Shown here piece by piece: positions 11,908-25,700 of a DNA stretch of 64,000 nucleotides. This DNA is from Ascaris suum (taxonomy: Eukaryota; Nematoda; Chromadorea; Rhabditida; Ascarididae). Location: assembly GCA_013433145.1 (NCBI GenBank), contig CM024179.1, forward strand, positions 5,739,300 through 5,803,299, given 5' to 3'. Position numbers and translations under genes: made by a program. Every line of letters starts with the position of its first letter. Position 1 is the first letter of the stretch. Under the pieces are notes generated by a model. That model saw only the letters and a program-made list of their open reading frames with translations, ran no database searches and was not told the origin of the DNA.

Positions 11908-14900
11908 TTTTGCCTGCTTTCCCGTGAAAGACAACCTGAACTTGTGCAGAGAAAAGGTGCTTGGTTCGTACCGTCCCGAAATGAGTACTCCAGAGGCTGG
12001 GGTCATTATGGGTAAGGTGTTTCTCAGTGCTGCCCTCTAATTCAGTCAGATATTGTCAACACCAGCTTACGTCATGCTGACTGTTGTCATTACTCATTCA
12101 AGGAATCGGTGCCATGGACACCTACCGTACCTAGTGTGCAAGAAGTGCCTCTTGCAGGAGCAGAGTTGTTGAATCAGGTCGATATCGGCTCGTATATTCC
12201 GTCTCTCATGTAACATTCGGCCACTACCTTGAAGTGTAAACCATTTCTTGAGTGAAAGCATCTCCGAATATCGTCATCGGCATATTATTCACCTTTGGGA
12301 TTCTGCTGCTTCAAGTAGCACTGATGCACAGACATAGGTGCTGCTCACCTGTCATATAACAGTAACCTTGACGACATATAGTACTGAACTATGATGTAGA
12401 ATTTTGAACGCAGCATTATCATAGGCTGCTCCTCATGTGTAAACGGTATAATAATTACCGAGCGCTTTGTTTCGGTTAGTATGAAATTTTAATGAGATCT
12501 GTCGGACAGTTGCTTCAGGACAGAACAACTTTTAAACCCCCTTAAGCTTCCCGATGAATTACTTGTCCTTAAAAACATTGCATTGCAGGTCGCCTGGTGA
12601 GCAGTTGCTGCTTGCTTTTTCAGTGAAAACAAATATACCGAAGTTGACACAATTTCCAAAGGACCCTCAGTCAACGATAACGTGCCTCTTTGGCATAAGA
12701 TTCCTATCGATGATATGGGTAGTCATCGGTCATTCATTCGCATTCGTGCAGGTTATCTTTTGGGATGCATTATTTCCTCCTTCCTAATAGTCCGTGCTCA
12801 ACCTAATAGGGCATTTGCAGTCAGGTCGATTTTAGCTTCCTGTGAAAGATTTTGAGCGAGGAGAGCGAGGAGCTGTGCGTGGACAAAGAAGTTACTCTCT
12901 GCGCGTGGAACCAGGAGGTATAGGATTTGAGAGCACTTGATGAACATATCTGCAAATATTCAGACCAGTAAAAAAAACGACAAAGCATTTAAGGAAAGTG
13001 TGTTGAGCGCGCAGCGACGAATGATAAGCGAAACACAGTTCGGTGCTGAAAATGATGTTGAAATGCAGTGATATTCGAAAACAAGCGCAGAGAAGTTGTT
13101 ATGCTGTGCTCTGCACATTCTCAATTTATTTACAAATAAAGTGCCGTGCACGGTAGAGTATCCTATCCACTTTTCGAATGATTTCAACTTTCGACCACAA
13201 TCATGTCAAAATCGAGAGAGATTAAATATCGACATAACTTTTAGTCATTTGTCAGTTCCAAGTTCTGTGTTTCTTTCTCAGATTGTTTCATTTGTGACAG
13301 TTGAATCCGTGAGTGGCTCATTTGAAATTTCTTTTCATCTCTTTCACAGAAGATCGTAGCTGATATTTGCGACTTCTGAGAACATACATCTTAGATTGCA
13401 GTAGGATTATGAAGCACACTGGACTGCCTGTGTCATCGTGGAAGCGGCGAATCCCATCGTGCAGATTTGAACACATCGATAGCGAAGATCAAGCAGATTG
13501 TTTCATTATCAAATATTACACTCAAGACTGGTATGCAGTTCGCCGGATGAGTAGGTGATGTAATTAAAATGGAGGTGGGCGTGTGAGTGAAACCGTTTCT
13601 TAACTTCCATCATCTGACTTCTCCCGCTCATTGATTGCAAACTGCTCGAGGATCGTCAGAATTGGCTAGCGTTTGCATATGTCTAAGCCGAAGCTTCAAA
13701 TATACTTTATATCCACCGGCTGGACATCTGTTGTATACGCAAATGGCATGAAGAGCAGAAGGTGTGCAGCTGCGAAGCGTCTGTCATTGTTGTGACAGGC
13801 AACGGCGGCTTCGAGGCAGATCGATAATAGGCGGAGGGTAGAGCCGATAACTATCTGTCGATGGTCATATGCGAGGGCACAGGGGGGATAGAAGAGGTAG
13901 TTTATTGAGGAGCACCGCGGCCCCAAAGCACGAGTAGAATCAAAGAAGAAAGACGAATACGAGGGGCGAATGACGGATGATGAATTACACACAAACGGAC
14001 TGACGTCCGACCTATGTAGGCCCCCGATATCGCCTGGAGCAGTGAAGAACAGTAAACGAGAATCGGCAGTCCGAGTGGAAGTGATCACTACGGTGTTAGA
14101 TCACAAGTAGATATCTTAGGTTGGCTCCTGTGCGCTATGTCCAGTAATTATTATCCAGCAGGTTTGCTTAATTCTCTTCGATCATTTCAGGCGTTCATTG
14201 TTAATGTGGAGGAATTCAAAAATGACTTGGTGAACAATTTTTACAATCAGTGGATCACCAATTGCTCGCTCACCGTTGACACATTCTTTGTGATCGGGGC
14301 TGCACTCACCTCGTTCACCTGGTTCGGTAGGATACGGTCTGGTCAGTATTGTCTACGTTGCGTTTCATTTTCACCCACTCATCTCTTGAATATTGCTTAT
14401 TGCTTAGTTTCTATACTGATTGTCTCGAAGCTTCTTTGTAGCTGGTCGGCACGTCTTTCAGCACTTATTCGGATATCCGTTACTACTAGATGCTGCTATC
14501 TGTGTCATCCCAGTTTTCTCGATTCATTGTTTACGCAGTTTCTAGTGTTCGAAATTTTCCAGCGTGGTGGCACATTCCAATTAGAACTGTTAGAGGAGAC
14601 GAATCTGGTGTTCATGCACCTTTAAAGCATCTTCACCACGCTATTTTTTTCTTCCTGTCGGAGTTTTCACAGCTTCCGTTACCATAACGGTAACTTCCAA
14701 TTTTATTTGCTTGTGTTATTTAGCATCGTTTCTGTTCACTTTGAGAACAGTTAGGTGCGAAGGGAACATTTGGTGTGGCCAACAGTTGGCGAATTTTTCG
14801 TTCGTCAAGTCTAAGTTCAAGTTTCTGAAATGATCTGTCCACTAAAAAATGCATTTTGGAACTGCATATAACACATCTCTACTGGAAATTGTTCATTGAT

Positions 14901-17900
14901 CAGCATAGTGATACGACTTCTTTGAACGGTTCGCGTTAGGTATGTCGGCTAGTTTTCATATTGGTTGTGGAGTCGTTCCTTCAAAGTGCATGAAAGGACG
15001 ACAGCAAATAGCCGATGATCTCACCACGGCTGCTCTTTACTCGCCAAGCTGCTGTGCATTCTTTACCACATTTTTATTAGAACATTTCTGTTGTGATATT
15101 AGTGACGTCCTCCAATCTAGGACAACAACAGAAATGGGCGTCTTGGGCGTACTGGCTGCGATATTATCGTCATCGTGTTATTCGTCTTTGGCCGGCGTAT
15201 ATCTATTCGATTATGAAGGCGGGCATTCTCTATACGAGCATGCATCATCATGGGACATGGCCGGCATCCGATCCCGGTATTCAATGCGCAAAGTACTGGT
15301 GGCAGAATTTACTCTTCGTGAACGCACTTCTCGTTGACAGCTGCATGCCATGGACTTGGTTCGCCTTCGTTTGCTTGCTTGAAAACAACTGAAGCTGTGT
15401 TTTGGCTGGCTGTCTCCGAATCTGTTTTCTTTTTCTTACTGGCCCTGTAAACTGCGAAATATTATAGGCGTCTTTTGCGCCGAATGTTTGGTGCAAGTTT
15501 CGATTAAGCATGAGCCGAATAAGGTCCATAGTCATTTCTTTTCATTGCAACAAGTTGTTTCGCAGGTATATCGGAACAGAATTCATCTTTTATCTGCTGT
15601 CGCCGATATTCCTGCTGTCGCTGAACCACAGCGCAGCATTTGGCTTTGTGCTCACAATATCGACAGTAGTATTGTCGGCTCTGTTGACTGGAGCTGGTAT
15701 ATTTATTGGCAATTATCCTCCCACACAGTTCTTCTGGAGACAGCCAACTACGTTCAACGGGGATTTCGTTGAGGTAGGTTCTGTTTCACTGAAGGTAGGT
15801 GGTGTTTTTTTTGTAGTTAGAATTGCCGATAATTACGCTGGAGAATGGAAAATCAGTGTGTCACGAAAAAACCAAAATGAGCGTAGAACACGTGGTCATT
15901 GGCCGTGGTCGCTCGTGCAGTGTAGAACACTACCTCTCTAAAAGAAGCTGCATGGCTTCTCTTTTCTTAAGCAGCAATTTGGAATATATTCCGTGCACGT
16001 AATGCATTTCTGTCGAGGTTATTATTTGAATGGTGCAATGCTGCGTTGTTTTTTTTTACGCGCTTTGTTTCAATTTTCGCCAAACAGTTCATTGCGGCAG
16101 TGCTGTCGATATAGCCGAGAGGACGGAATGTTAGCCAATTTCACCAAACAGCTGCATTTAGCCGGTATTGCTTCAGCTTTTTATATGGAGATGTTGCAGC
16201 ATCACATCGTAATGTACATTAAGCCGTGGTACCGAATAGGACCATATGCCATTGGACTATTGTTAGGCTACTGCTTGGCCGTTTGGCAAGATCGCAAAAG
16301 AGAAGCAGTCGTCTGTGGACGGCTTAAGAGAAATGTGATGTGGATCGCTGCATTTGTGGCAGCCGTGGTGGCTATATTCGGCCTCTATCCGTCATTACAA
16401 GTTAGCGCATTGTCATGTTATATCAGTCTTGCAGCGTGTAGGAGCAATGATGAGAGCGAACAATCAGTTCTTCCAAACGAGGTCCGAAATTTCAGAATCG
16501 ACATGTTGTCTTTTTTGCGATTTTGTGGAAACGCGAAAACGAGACGTCACTCTTCTTTGCAATATTTTAAGCATTCAAATGATGGAGGCTAAGCGCATGA
16601 AGTTTCATTGGTGTAATATGCCGTGAGCCTCACAAATGAGACTCCTTGTATCGGATCATTCACTTCCGGGGGGCTTGTTCTCAAAAATATTGAAAGTAGT
16701 AGTGCAGATTTCCCAGAAATAATAGGCGAAGGGTAGAGAGACTCGTTATGTACAAAAAAGCATCAACCACAGAAAGCAGTGTCCGATGTTTTGCTATCAC
16801 GCGATATCATCAAATGGCGGTAAGGGGATAAAGGAAGTAGAGTAAGGAAAGTTGGGAGCAGGAAGGAACAAGTCACAAATTAAGAGGGAAATCAGACAGA
16901 AAGCTGAATGCAAGAGTCATCTTGATTAGAAATTTAAAAAAAAAGAAATTGCGAGTAAGTAAATGAAATAGGAACATCGTTTCTTTAAGGAAAAAAAGCA
17001 AGTGTTCATGTGACGCCGAATCGGTTATGACACAGTTTTTGTTTGCTGCGTTGTTCTTCGTTTGTTTCTGTGGTTACAATTTTCTCGAGCATAAAGCCAT
17101 TCATACTTTCTTTTACTCGCGTAATGCATCAATTAAGCGCGTTGCATTGTCGATCTCTGTGCTTAAACCCAGATTTATGCTTCGTTGGGATGGTGCTTGA
17201 CGTTCTGTTAGATAAAAACGTATAGTTGATGTGACAGAGGCAGTTGATTCCGTTGAAAACTGTCTGATTTTATGGTTTCCGTATTAGCAGTTTCGAAACT
17301 AAATGTTGAGCGTTGTTTGATGACAGGTGAAAGCATTTTCTGCACACGAGACACAAACCTGGAAACGCCTTCCGCATTTTTGTGTATACTGTCGTTAAAA
17401 AACGGGCAAAAATTTAGCGACCACCTGCGAACGCATTTCTGTAGATATGAGGGTGAGTCGTGTAGATTGAGGCAAAGATGTGTTAATATGTCGAGCAGTG
17501 CGCTTCTTTTTCATTCAATAGAGCTGGAACTTGAGGTAAGTTAGCACACAGTTTTCTGACAGCGGTCTTACTCCTACGCTTCTTTTTCTCTTTTTCAGCT
17601 GCTTTAACCCAGTTTTCGATTGCTTTGTTCTGCAATGGACTTTACTGATGCTTTAACTTGTTATGCTGGACGAATCAGTTGATGTCATTACGAATGTAAA
17701 ATTCTTCAGGGTTGGGATTGGCCGGTTTATCACATTCTCTACGGAGCCACATTTCGACCACTGTTCGCTTTTGCTGTTTCGTGGCTTATTTTCGCGTGTC
17801 ATACGGGCAGTGGAGGTGTTATTAATCGAATATTAAGTGCGAAATTCTTTCTTCCACTTTCTAATTTATGCTACTCGGTAAGTGGTGTGTTTTTGCTTAA

Positions 17901-19338
17901 GTGAACTAGAACGCGGTCTTTGATGCGTTTCTGGGAAATATCGAGAAAGGGTGATTTTGACGGATTGTGATTACCTTCCACAATGGGCGCAAATCGTGCA
18001 CATTCGTAAAACTTCTGCAATTGTTTGGGACATGTTCGGTCGCTGAATTCTTAGAGATCGATGACAGCAAAGTGGGAAGGGAGCCAATTTGTTTATCAGT
18101 TGTGCACATTTGTTGTCAGCACCGCTGTTAAAAGTGAATAGGCAGGCTTATGGAGGCTCGATTGAGTTGCCGTTGAGCAGCGTAGTATCAAGTTGTTAGG
18201 TGTATCAGCTGAAACTGCTTGACTGGTCTGATCCTATAAGTGCCGACTTAACACAGAAGCTGTTAGCATGCGTGCATATAAACACGCACGTTTACAAATC
18301 TGATCCGTACAGAATGTGAAGAATCGCATGGCAGTCTTCGTAATTTTAGAGGTTTTCAATCGCCTCCTCTACGTGGGTAATCGCAGACTTTGAGACTTTG
18401 GAGAAGGGAATAACGAACAAGCGCTGCAAGAAATCGAAAGTTTCAGTCGTTAGGAAAAGGCTTATATCGACGACTTTTCCAATAAACTTCATCACCTAAA
18501 ATAAATCTACGCCTAGCAGATTGCCATGATTTCATCCATTAGCTGTATAACGATTTCCTTCTCTTCGATACTTTCTCGGTTCAGAGAGATGTGCTCAGAG
18601 GCCTTGATTTCGGGGTTAATTTTATTCACTTCTAGACCGCATTGTACAACCTTTTAGGTGAGCACGTATCAGAATTCTTTCTTTGTGGTAAATAAAATTC
18701 AGCGCTCTTGATGAATCCATTATGGCATCGAGTTCTTCTGCAGAAATGCTTGGTCTTGTTCATCTTGCCACGACGGAAAGACTAAGTCGATTTCGCAGTG
18801 ATATACGAAATTATTTTCTAGGAAGAGGGAGAATGGTGGGCATAGAGAGTCCCATTTCACGATATCACAAAGTGCAACTTCCCCTAATAGCTCTTGATTT
18901 TTTGCTGTGGTGTATTTGCTCACTGTGACCAGGTGTAATGGGCTCCGTTCGATGTTTGTTATACTGCGGCCTTGTTTTTCGATTCTGCTGGTGTCTTTAT
19001 AAAGGGAGTTGATGCAGATTGTTTGCCATCCCAGGAAGTGTGGATTCTTGAAGTTTTCTCTACCGTTAAATTGTTTCCAGGCTTATCTGGTTCACGCTGT
19101 CTTCGTCGTATACGTTTATCTGTTAGTGCCGTTTCCCCTCACCTTTACAACAAAATGGACCGTTTTCGCCTACTGCCTTGTGCAGCTGGTGTTGTCTTTC
19201 CTGTTTGCGATGAGTTGCACTTTGCTCGCCGAGTTACCGGCCATTAACGTGGAGCGCATCCTATTCGCCGATAGAAGTGCAGTGAGCAGTCGGCTTTCCC
19301 ATATTCAAACGAGATCAATGCACCCTCACTGTGATTGA
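11908..19338 (+). CDS. acyltransferase-3 (NRF-6/OAC-like) multi-pass membrane protein
   Basis: Family members are multi-pass integral membrane proteins presumed to transfer acyl groups; worm NRF-6/NDG-4 act in lipid and drug uptake. Exons: 12253-12337 (membrane segment IVIGILFTFGILLLQVA), 12589-12751 (CLFGIRFLSMIWVVIGHSF, with the conserved GHS-type histidine), 14191-14326 (VDTFFVIGAALTSF), 15121-15358 (HRVIRLWPAY, then KYWWQNLLF and CMPWTW), 15566-15773 (YIGTEFIFYLLSP, then QPTTFNGDFVE), 16200-16400 (YIKPWYRIGPYAIGLLLGY), 17710-17877 (YHILYGATFRPLFAF...CYS), and 19081-19338 (AYLVHAVFVVYVYL, ending TGA). All junctions are GT-AG, match in phase and keep the frame open. A less certain upstream exon, 11908-12011, ends in the phase needed by 12253. 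The N-terminal NRF domain is not found, so the 5' end is incomplete here. Introns run from about 200 to 1,439 nt. An active enzyme is likely but unproven. Confidence 0.88.
12752..14190. other. large intron of the acyltransferase gene
   Basis: 1,439-nt intron between the GHS-containing exon and the VDTFF exon. It holds a 130-codon open frame on the - strand (13696-14088) without splice signals or a family motif, and short + strand frames. No transposon domain was recognised. Confidence 0.6.
16401..19080. other. last two large introns of the acyltransferase gene
   Basis: Introns 16401-17709 and 17878-19080 contain only short open frames and AT-rich sequence. The reading passes directly from ...FGLYPSLQ to GWDWPVYHILYG..., as in relatives, so I do not expect a missing exon in the first one. 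Confidence 0.55.
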
Positions 19339-20396
19339 ATGCGATCGTGTAAGCGAAGTATTTGTTTTGTGCTGTACGTAGGCTTTCTTTCTTTTGAGAG
19401 GGCTGTCCTAGCGTTTTGCATTCTATCTAAGTTATGCGACTGATAGATTGCTAACGCATCTTGGTATCATCGATTTTGATGAGATTTGGCTAAAGGTCTA
19501 GATATGTCGACGTCTCGCATATTTTCAATCATTAAAAGGACTGATTGTATCGTTGACGATTCATATTGAGGTGAATATCACCGCAGTAATGTTACGAATG
19601 CATCGTTCTTGCTTTTGATGGATGAGAGGCTCTGAGTTGCACAAATATAGAGTTTATTTTAGAGTGGAACACTCTGAAAGTTTTTGTTGAGCAGAATTTC
19701 GTGAGAGGGCGGAACTGGCAAGCTATTTGATCGTCGTAGAATTCAGCATACCGATCCGATGCTACGCTTACGGTTTATTAGCCGGGCAGTTTTGCTTTAT
19801 TTCTTCCGCTGTTTGTTTACAATCTCCAGCAGTCCTAAGTTGAGTTGATACGCTACTTCCTTTGGCTATAAAGGTAGGTAGGTCCGTGATTTTGTGACTG
19901 CATAAAATTGCCCCTTACATTAACAATAAGGGAGAGATCAGTGGTATGAGTGCTATCACAGGGCGTCTTGTAGGGTTTGCAGGAGTATTGCCCTTTATCG
20001 AATCGTTTTTTGCATGTCTTCTATGTTCGAAATGTATCTCTGCTACATGAAGATATCACGTTCTTTGGTTACTTCGCAGAATTGTTGTCTCAGCGCCCGC
20101 GAAAGGAATACTGGCGATGTTTTTGTGATTAGTTTATGTCTGACATATGTTGCAATTTCGGCTGTGGCCTTACTTTTGTTTTTGTGTCGGACAGGCGGTT
20201 GTTTGCTGTTGCGTTTTTTGATACTGATGTGGTATTACGAGACAAGTTGCATTAAGAAGAGGAAAGTACTTTGTTTTATTGCAGTTGTTGTTGTATTTCA
20301 TGTTGAGAGCTGTCACTAATTGAAATACGCCCAGGCTAACCGAATATTTTAATCCTTCTCGCAATAGTAGGTTGACTTTTGATCTGCTTCACTTAC
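19339..20396. other. intergenic, no supported gene
   Basis: Follows the acyltransferase stop codon. I see no canonical AATAAA near it. Further exons of the - strand gene that starts at 20553 should lie here or further left, but none could be identified. Confidence 0.45.
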
Positions 20397-20553
20397 CGAG
20401 CCGTATTGTTCTATGTTGGTGTTTTTGTGAAAGTTGCAACAAAGCAGTACGCGCTTTAAGCGACTCGTTCCATTTCTGCATCAGCTTTGCTACATCCTCC
20501 TTAAGCTCTCGCTCGTCGGAAGCAACGTTGAATGTAGGGGTGGATTGCGACAT
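20397..20553 (-). CDS. probable first exon of a - strand gene, unassigned
   Basis: On the - strand, ATG at 20553-20551 starts a 52-codon open stretch (MSQSTPTFNVASDERELKED..., then KLMQKWNESLKARTALLQLS). It ends at a consensus donor CTCG|gtaagt (20396). A possible acceptor, GGGACTTAG, lies about 11 nt upstream of the ATG and could be a trans-splice site. The sequence is hydrophilic and helical, coiled-coil-like, with few hydrophobic runs. Composition, start and donor together suggest a real coding exon, but I do not recognise the protein and found no second exon. Confidence 0.5.
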
Positions 20554-22797
20554 TCTTCACCGTTCTAAGTCCCACATGCCAGCGCTGTGAGCCCCGTCGA
20601 ATTAGAGCAACTGTATACCGGAAGCATGGACAGTCAAGGCATATGAGAATCCATGGCAGAGTAGTGAGACAGTCGAATTTGCAGCTCTATCACGGACCTT
20701 AGTGCAGCCGCAGATATCGGACATATCTACCTAATGGTGGCCTCCAGAGGGCTGGTGTCCCGCCGAGTTTTATCCTCATTCAGAAGTTTAAGAAGTCCGG
20801 CACAAGTGCATGCGAAATGTGGAAACAAATCAAGAAAGCTGTAAAGCCCAATGACGAGGAGCCGACGTAGCCGATTTTGATCCCGGGGCATCAAGCATAT
20901 CACTCATCCCCGCGCGCCATTGCACAATTGCACTCCGCGGGGTACGCTAGCTGCAATGTGATCGCACCTTAGCTCAAGCACAGGTGTCTTCGCACACCAC
21001 TCGTAGTTTTTATAAGGGGCAAAATGTTGGTCTCTTGCACCAAAAATTCGTGTTTGCTGTTAAGTGACGTTACTATCCTACCCGTGTGGCTGCACGTGCA
21101 AACACTGTCATCCCTTCATGGCAAAACAAACGCGGTATTACTGCAGCAGCCCATCTCGGCGTCGGTCTATAAAGCCATCCCGAAACTCCACTGCATCCGT
21201 CCGAATTTTTTGAATTCGTGGAAGAACTAACTAACATGGATAATGACGAGTCAGTAAGGGAAGTCTAGTTATGAAGCCAGCAGAAAGCGAAATAAGCGCA
21301 AGTGTTGTGCGTAGTCGCGTTTTATGCTTTCAGCACACGGTGTCGAGGCCAGTCATTTGCACATGGGAATGATACGCGAGCAGTCCCTTCCTCAATGATT
21401 TGCTGCGCAGACAAAACCTTTGCCATGAATAATACGCAAACTTGCTGGTGTTTATCCGGGGTTGGTTATGTCCTTTTTTTCCTCTTTGCGCTCACGTTCA
21501 TTCTGTAACTGCATGCAGAGCGCAACCTCCTAACGAAATTAGCTATATCTGTTTAAATCCGTTGCTTTTCACAGCTTAGTTGCATTACTCACACGCATTA
21601 TTCCAATGAGGAAGGATGTTATGGATCGCTGTGGAAGAAACAGCTAGTGGTGTGAGGAGAACAATGATACAAGGGACTAATGAGAACAGAAGTCCGGAAG
21701 ACGCTCACGACAGCGCAAAAGTTGGAAGTCTGCAGATGCTTGTAGATGAAGAGTTTCGACGTTTTAGCTTCGAACGCCGATCTATTCAAACACGTTCATT
21801 CCCTGATATTTCAAAAACATGCACATGTGTCTGAGCAAAGGTAGTTCTCTTCAGAGCTAATGGAGATGGGAAGGGGTTTATGCAAAGCGGAATGGAGCGC
21901 CCCGGTCAGAGAACGTTCCGTGTCGATATGGCTGCGTGAAGGCGAGAAAGGCTTTTTAAAAAAAGGCCCACATTGCTTAACATGCTGGTCCAGCTGCACT
22001 GATTTCCACTCGTTTTTCTGCACTCCTGCTTCACGCCTACCGCGTACATCCCTTACTTCTTTCATCTGAGGTTTCTTCTTTCCTTTTCCGATCTGCACAG
22101 CTGTAAAATCCAAACAAATATTCGAGCACTTTAACGCCTAGAATTTGCCTCGAAATTGGTGAATCGGTATGAAAGTCTCTATGGGATGAAGCAGGTTGCA
22201 CACACGAGACTTCGTAGCACTATCATCAATGGTGTTGAGTTGGAACTAAATGACAGAAGTGTACGCACATACATATGCAAATGAATCCGCGTCACTAATA
22301 TATGCTCTGCGTCTGTCATGATGACGTCATTGGACATTGCAAATCGTCGCAAATACGATAAATCAACGTACACCACAAATACGAATTTTCGAAAGCGCAT
22401 AAATGAAGCTCTGCTGTAATAAGAATAAGCCTCATGTTGCTGAAGTGGCCTTGTTCTCGTGGGTTAGTGCAGTGCGGCTGTCACGTGATCAAATGCCTGA
22501 AGAAAGCCCGAATGGTTGGTGAAAACTGCCGCTGATGAGTGATAACGTCCTTAACGGCGCACTTTCATCATGGTCTTCAAATTGTAAGACTAGAATTGTT
22601 TCGAAGAAGAGTTTATTGCATTTGTTATCGTTAACACAAACGATGCTGAGCAGGAAAAAAGTGTGCATAATGCAGCAGTAAAATTTGCTGGAAGAGGGAT
22701 GTCGACAGATGAAACGGAAGTCGCTTCCGAGTGAGCATGCAGGTGTGCACCTGGATACCGTTGCAACATAGTTTCGCTGGTTAGACCGCTTTTCCAG
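20554..22797. other. intergenic / upstream of the kinase gene
   Basis: Contains a GC-richer segment (about 20600-20990) with no motif I recognise and a hydrophilic open frame at 21616-21834 +. That frame begins MLWIAVEETASG and has a GT at 21650 in the phase the first supported kinase exon needs. It could hold the kinase start (21616-21649), but the donor is weak. Nothing else is supported. Confidence 0.4.
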
Positions 22798-25700
22798 GAG
22801 ATGTCAAAACTGTGTGTCTTCAAGAGGGATCATCGCTCTGCCTGTGGTCCGTGGTCAAAAAACTTGGCGAAGGTGGCTTCGGTGCTGTTTATTTGGTGAG
22901 TTAAGATTGTTTTAATTGAGGCAGTGTCTAACTGTAATGGAGCAGGGTGCAGGTCATCCCAAGTGTCGAATAAAAAAGACCGGTTGGATGAGCCATTAAA
23001 TGCTGTCAAGTTTAGGAAGCTAAGACTTCCGTACGTTTGTGTAATGCGACAGTTATATCGCGTGCCGAAAACCAGCTATTAAAGAGTCCAGCTGCGAGAA
23101 AGAGCCCAGCTGCGTTTGGACCAATGCGGAACCAAGCTGTCTGTCTGGAATGGTGTCGAAATACGAACGTGCGTTCCCCGCACAGCGGCGTGGTTTGTCG
23201 GAGCGAGATGCCGCATTCCGCACCTCCTAGCAGTCCAACAGACATGTAACGAGCATCTCACGGGCATCTACCGCGATGCTCACTGACCAGTGGGGATGTT
23301 TTAGTTGCCATCTGTGCAGCGAATAAGGATTTGAAGTCCAGTTGATAAACTTGCAGCATAATCAAGTGTGCGATAAATGAGGCTTGCATTCACAAGGCTG
23401 GTGGTGGGATGTGGTCTCCTGAGAACAATGGCAAAGGTCTTCTTCTTTGGATGCCACTCTTCTCGACAATGTGGCGCTGATAAATGTGCTTTCGAACTCT
23501 ATAGCTGGTTTAAATCCCTTCGTGGCGTTTTAACAGGCCTGTTAAAACCACCTTTCAATGACGGTGGCAAGGTGCTGGACGACGCTGGGAAGGCTGAACT
23601 GTTCAACAACTAGTTCTCATATATGCTTCAACACGATAATGACGTTAGCTTCTAGCTGTCCGTGCTATCAGCCGCCCCGTTCAATGAAGGAATGAATTTA
23701 TTCACACAGATGGTGCATAATTCGTGAAATTATAGAGGCCTTCTAAAAAGTGGTGACATATGCATCGGGGCGAAAAGTAACAGAGAAGTAGACTAGTAAT
23801 CGAGAGATCATGGTGATTTCTGAGAAGATCGATTTGCACAAACTCACAAGCGATCAGCGGTATTTACATCTGGAAACGCAACAGAAATTTCGCATTCATA
23901 CGTTAGTAGCGAAGAACGTGTTAAAACAGTAACAACTGCGCTCAACACAACCGAAATATAAAATCTGCAGGTCTAAAAATTATAAGAGTGCACACCGTAG
24001 TCGTCAATATTCATAAAATATGGAACAGGGCAGCATGTTTTTTTTTTTTGCATCCAGCGTAACACCATGAATGAAAATGCTTAGTGGAGCCGAACGAGGC
24101 TTCCTATATTATCTCGTCAAAGAAGGGAAGTAGGGTGACTCTGGAGGGAAGAGTGGCGTTTGGTTTCTAAGACTAGGCAGTGACGGTGGATTGGCTGCCT
24201 CCTCGGGTAACGCCTTCATGAACCTGTTCAAAAATGAAATATCCGGGTTTACTCGGTCGGCGACTACAAAATTTTTCGAGGGAGAGGTTGCAATGCATAC
24301 ATACAGTACTTTATGCGATACCGAAATTAGGATGAAAGTGATGCAGCTCAACGGCTGGCAACGACAGAATGTGGAATCTGGTCACGGAAGTGCACCTCGT
24401 GGCTGTAAATTGTCTTTGGGCAACCTCGATAGAGTCAAAGATTGTCGTTCTGGGCATCCTAGACCACATCTGGCAAGCGTACTGGAGGATTGGTGGGACG
24501 TAACGCATAAACGGCCTGGTTGGCAAAAAAAAAAACTTTGTTGAACTGAAAATGTGCGAAACTATCATTGCTGTTGTATCGGCGTCCTTTATGAGGTTAC
24601 GGATTTGCTGATGGAAGCTGCAATGCTAGTCGTCACACTTAAGTCCCTGACTGAAAAGACGGTACAGGGAAATTGCCACTGATAAGCACTGGGTTGTTCG
24701 GATTGTTGAGACTGAACGGAATAACAACTGTTTCATAGGGAGTTAGAGGCAACGTGCCCACATAACACAACATCATTGTAGAGGAAGATATCCCACACTT
24801 TGTTTAGGAAACAGCGGCTCTATATCGTCCGCGAAAAAAAGGCGGTTGCACTCACTAAAGAGATTTTCTAGAAAGTCATCTGTGAGAACAAGAAGGACGA
24901 GAGATCCAAAAACTAAACTAAGAGGGACGCTGCTGTTTTCGAATCTGCGAAGGGATCTGCAGCGATTGCGGCTTGCAAACAATCAGAAAAAAGAACATTA
25001 CAAGTCCACTTGCACAGGGAGCCTCTTCGACCATACCAATTCAATTTTGAAAACAACTTGGCAATGAGACTAAGCCGAACTCTTTTCTGAAGTCAAGGCA
25101 AAATGTGTTGGCTTCTCTGATAAACTGAAGTGAACTTTGACAAATTGCGAGGAGGATCGTTGTGGTTGATTTACCACCAAGAAGCCCATATCCGTATTGG
25201 AGAAAACAGGTGGTCGTCATTGAAGTACTTTTTCAAACGCTCAACGATGAGCCTTTCAAACAGCTTGGATACAGTGCAAGTCAAAGACATGAGACGGTAG
25301 CTTTAATAATGGATTTTCAAGCCCTCTTTGTGATTCGAGCAAATAAAGGGCTTTCCCATGTCGACGGTACACTATTCGTGAGTAGTGTTCGACGAGGCAT
25401 TGTAGTTATTGCTGTTGCATCAAAAAGCACACTGCGGTACTGTCGGGCAAGATGATGATTGTGAATGGCAATAATTTTAATCGAGTGGAAATGTCGGCCG
25501 GCGTAATATCAACGAAGTCTGAGGGAGTGTGGCTCTGACTGGTGTGCGAGACAACAGGATTTTCATGAAATGTTGAAGAGAGCGATTACTAAAATAGTCA
25601 TGACCGCAGAGCAATGTCACATTGATTTGATTGCAGTTGTCAATGAGTGGTTTTCTTCTATCACTGGCATGCAGTTTCCCACAAGTACGTCTGTCATTTC

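Noticed and set aside
13696..14088. 130-codon - strand open frame inside an acyltransferase intron
   Set aside because: No splice signals, no family motif, and a chance frame of this size is plausible in such a window.
24191..24544. 117-codon + strand frame
   Set aside because: It is the shadow of the antisense LINE reverse-transcriptase C-terminus on the other strand.
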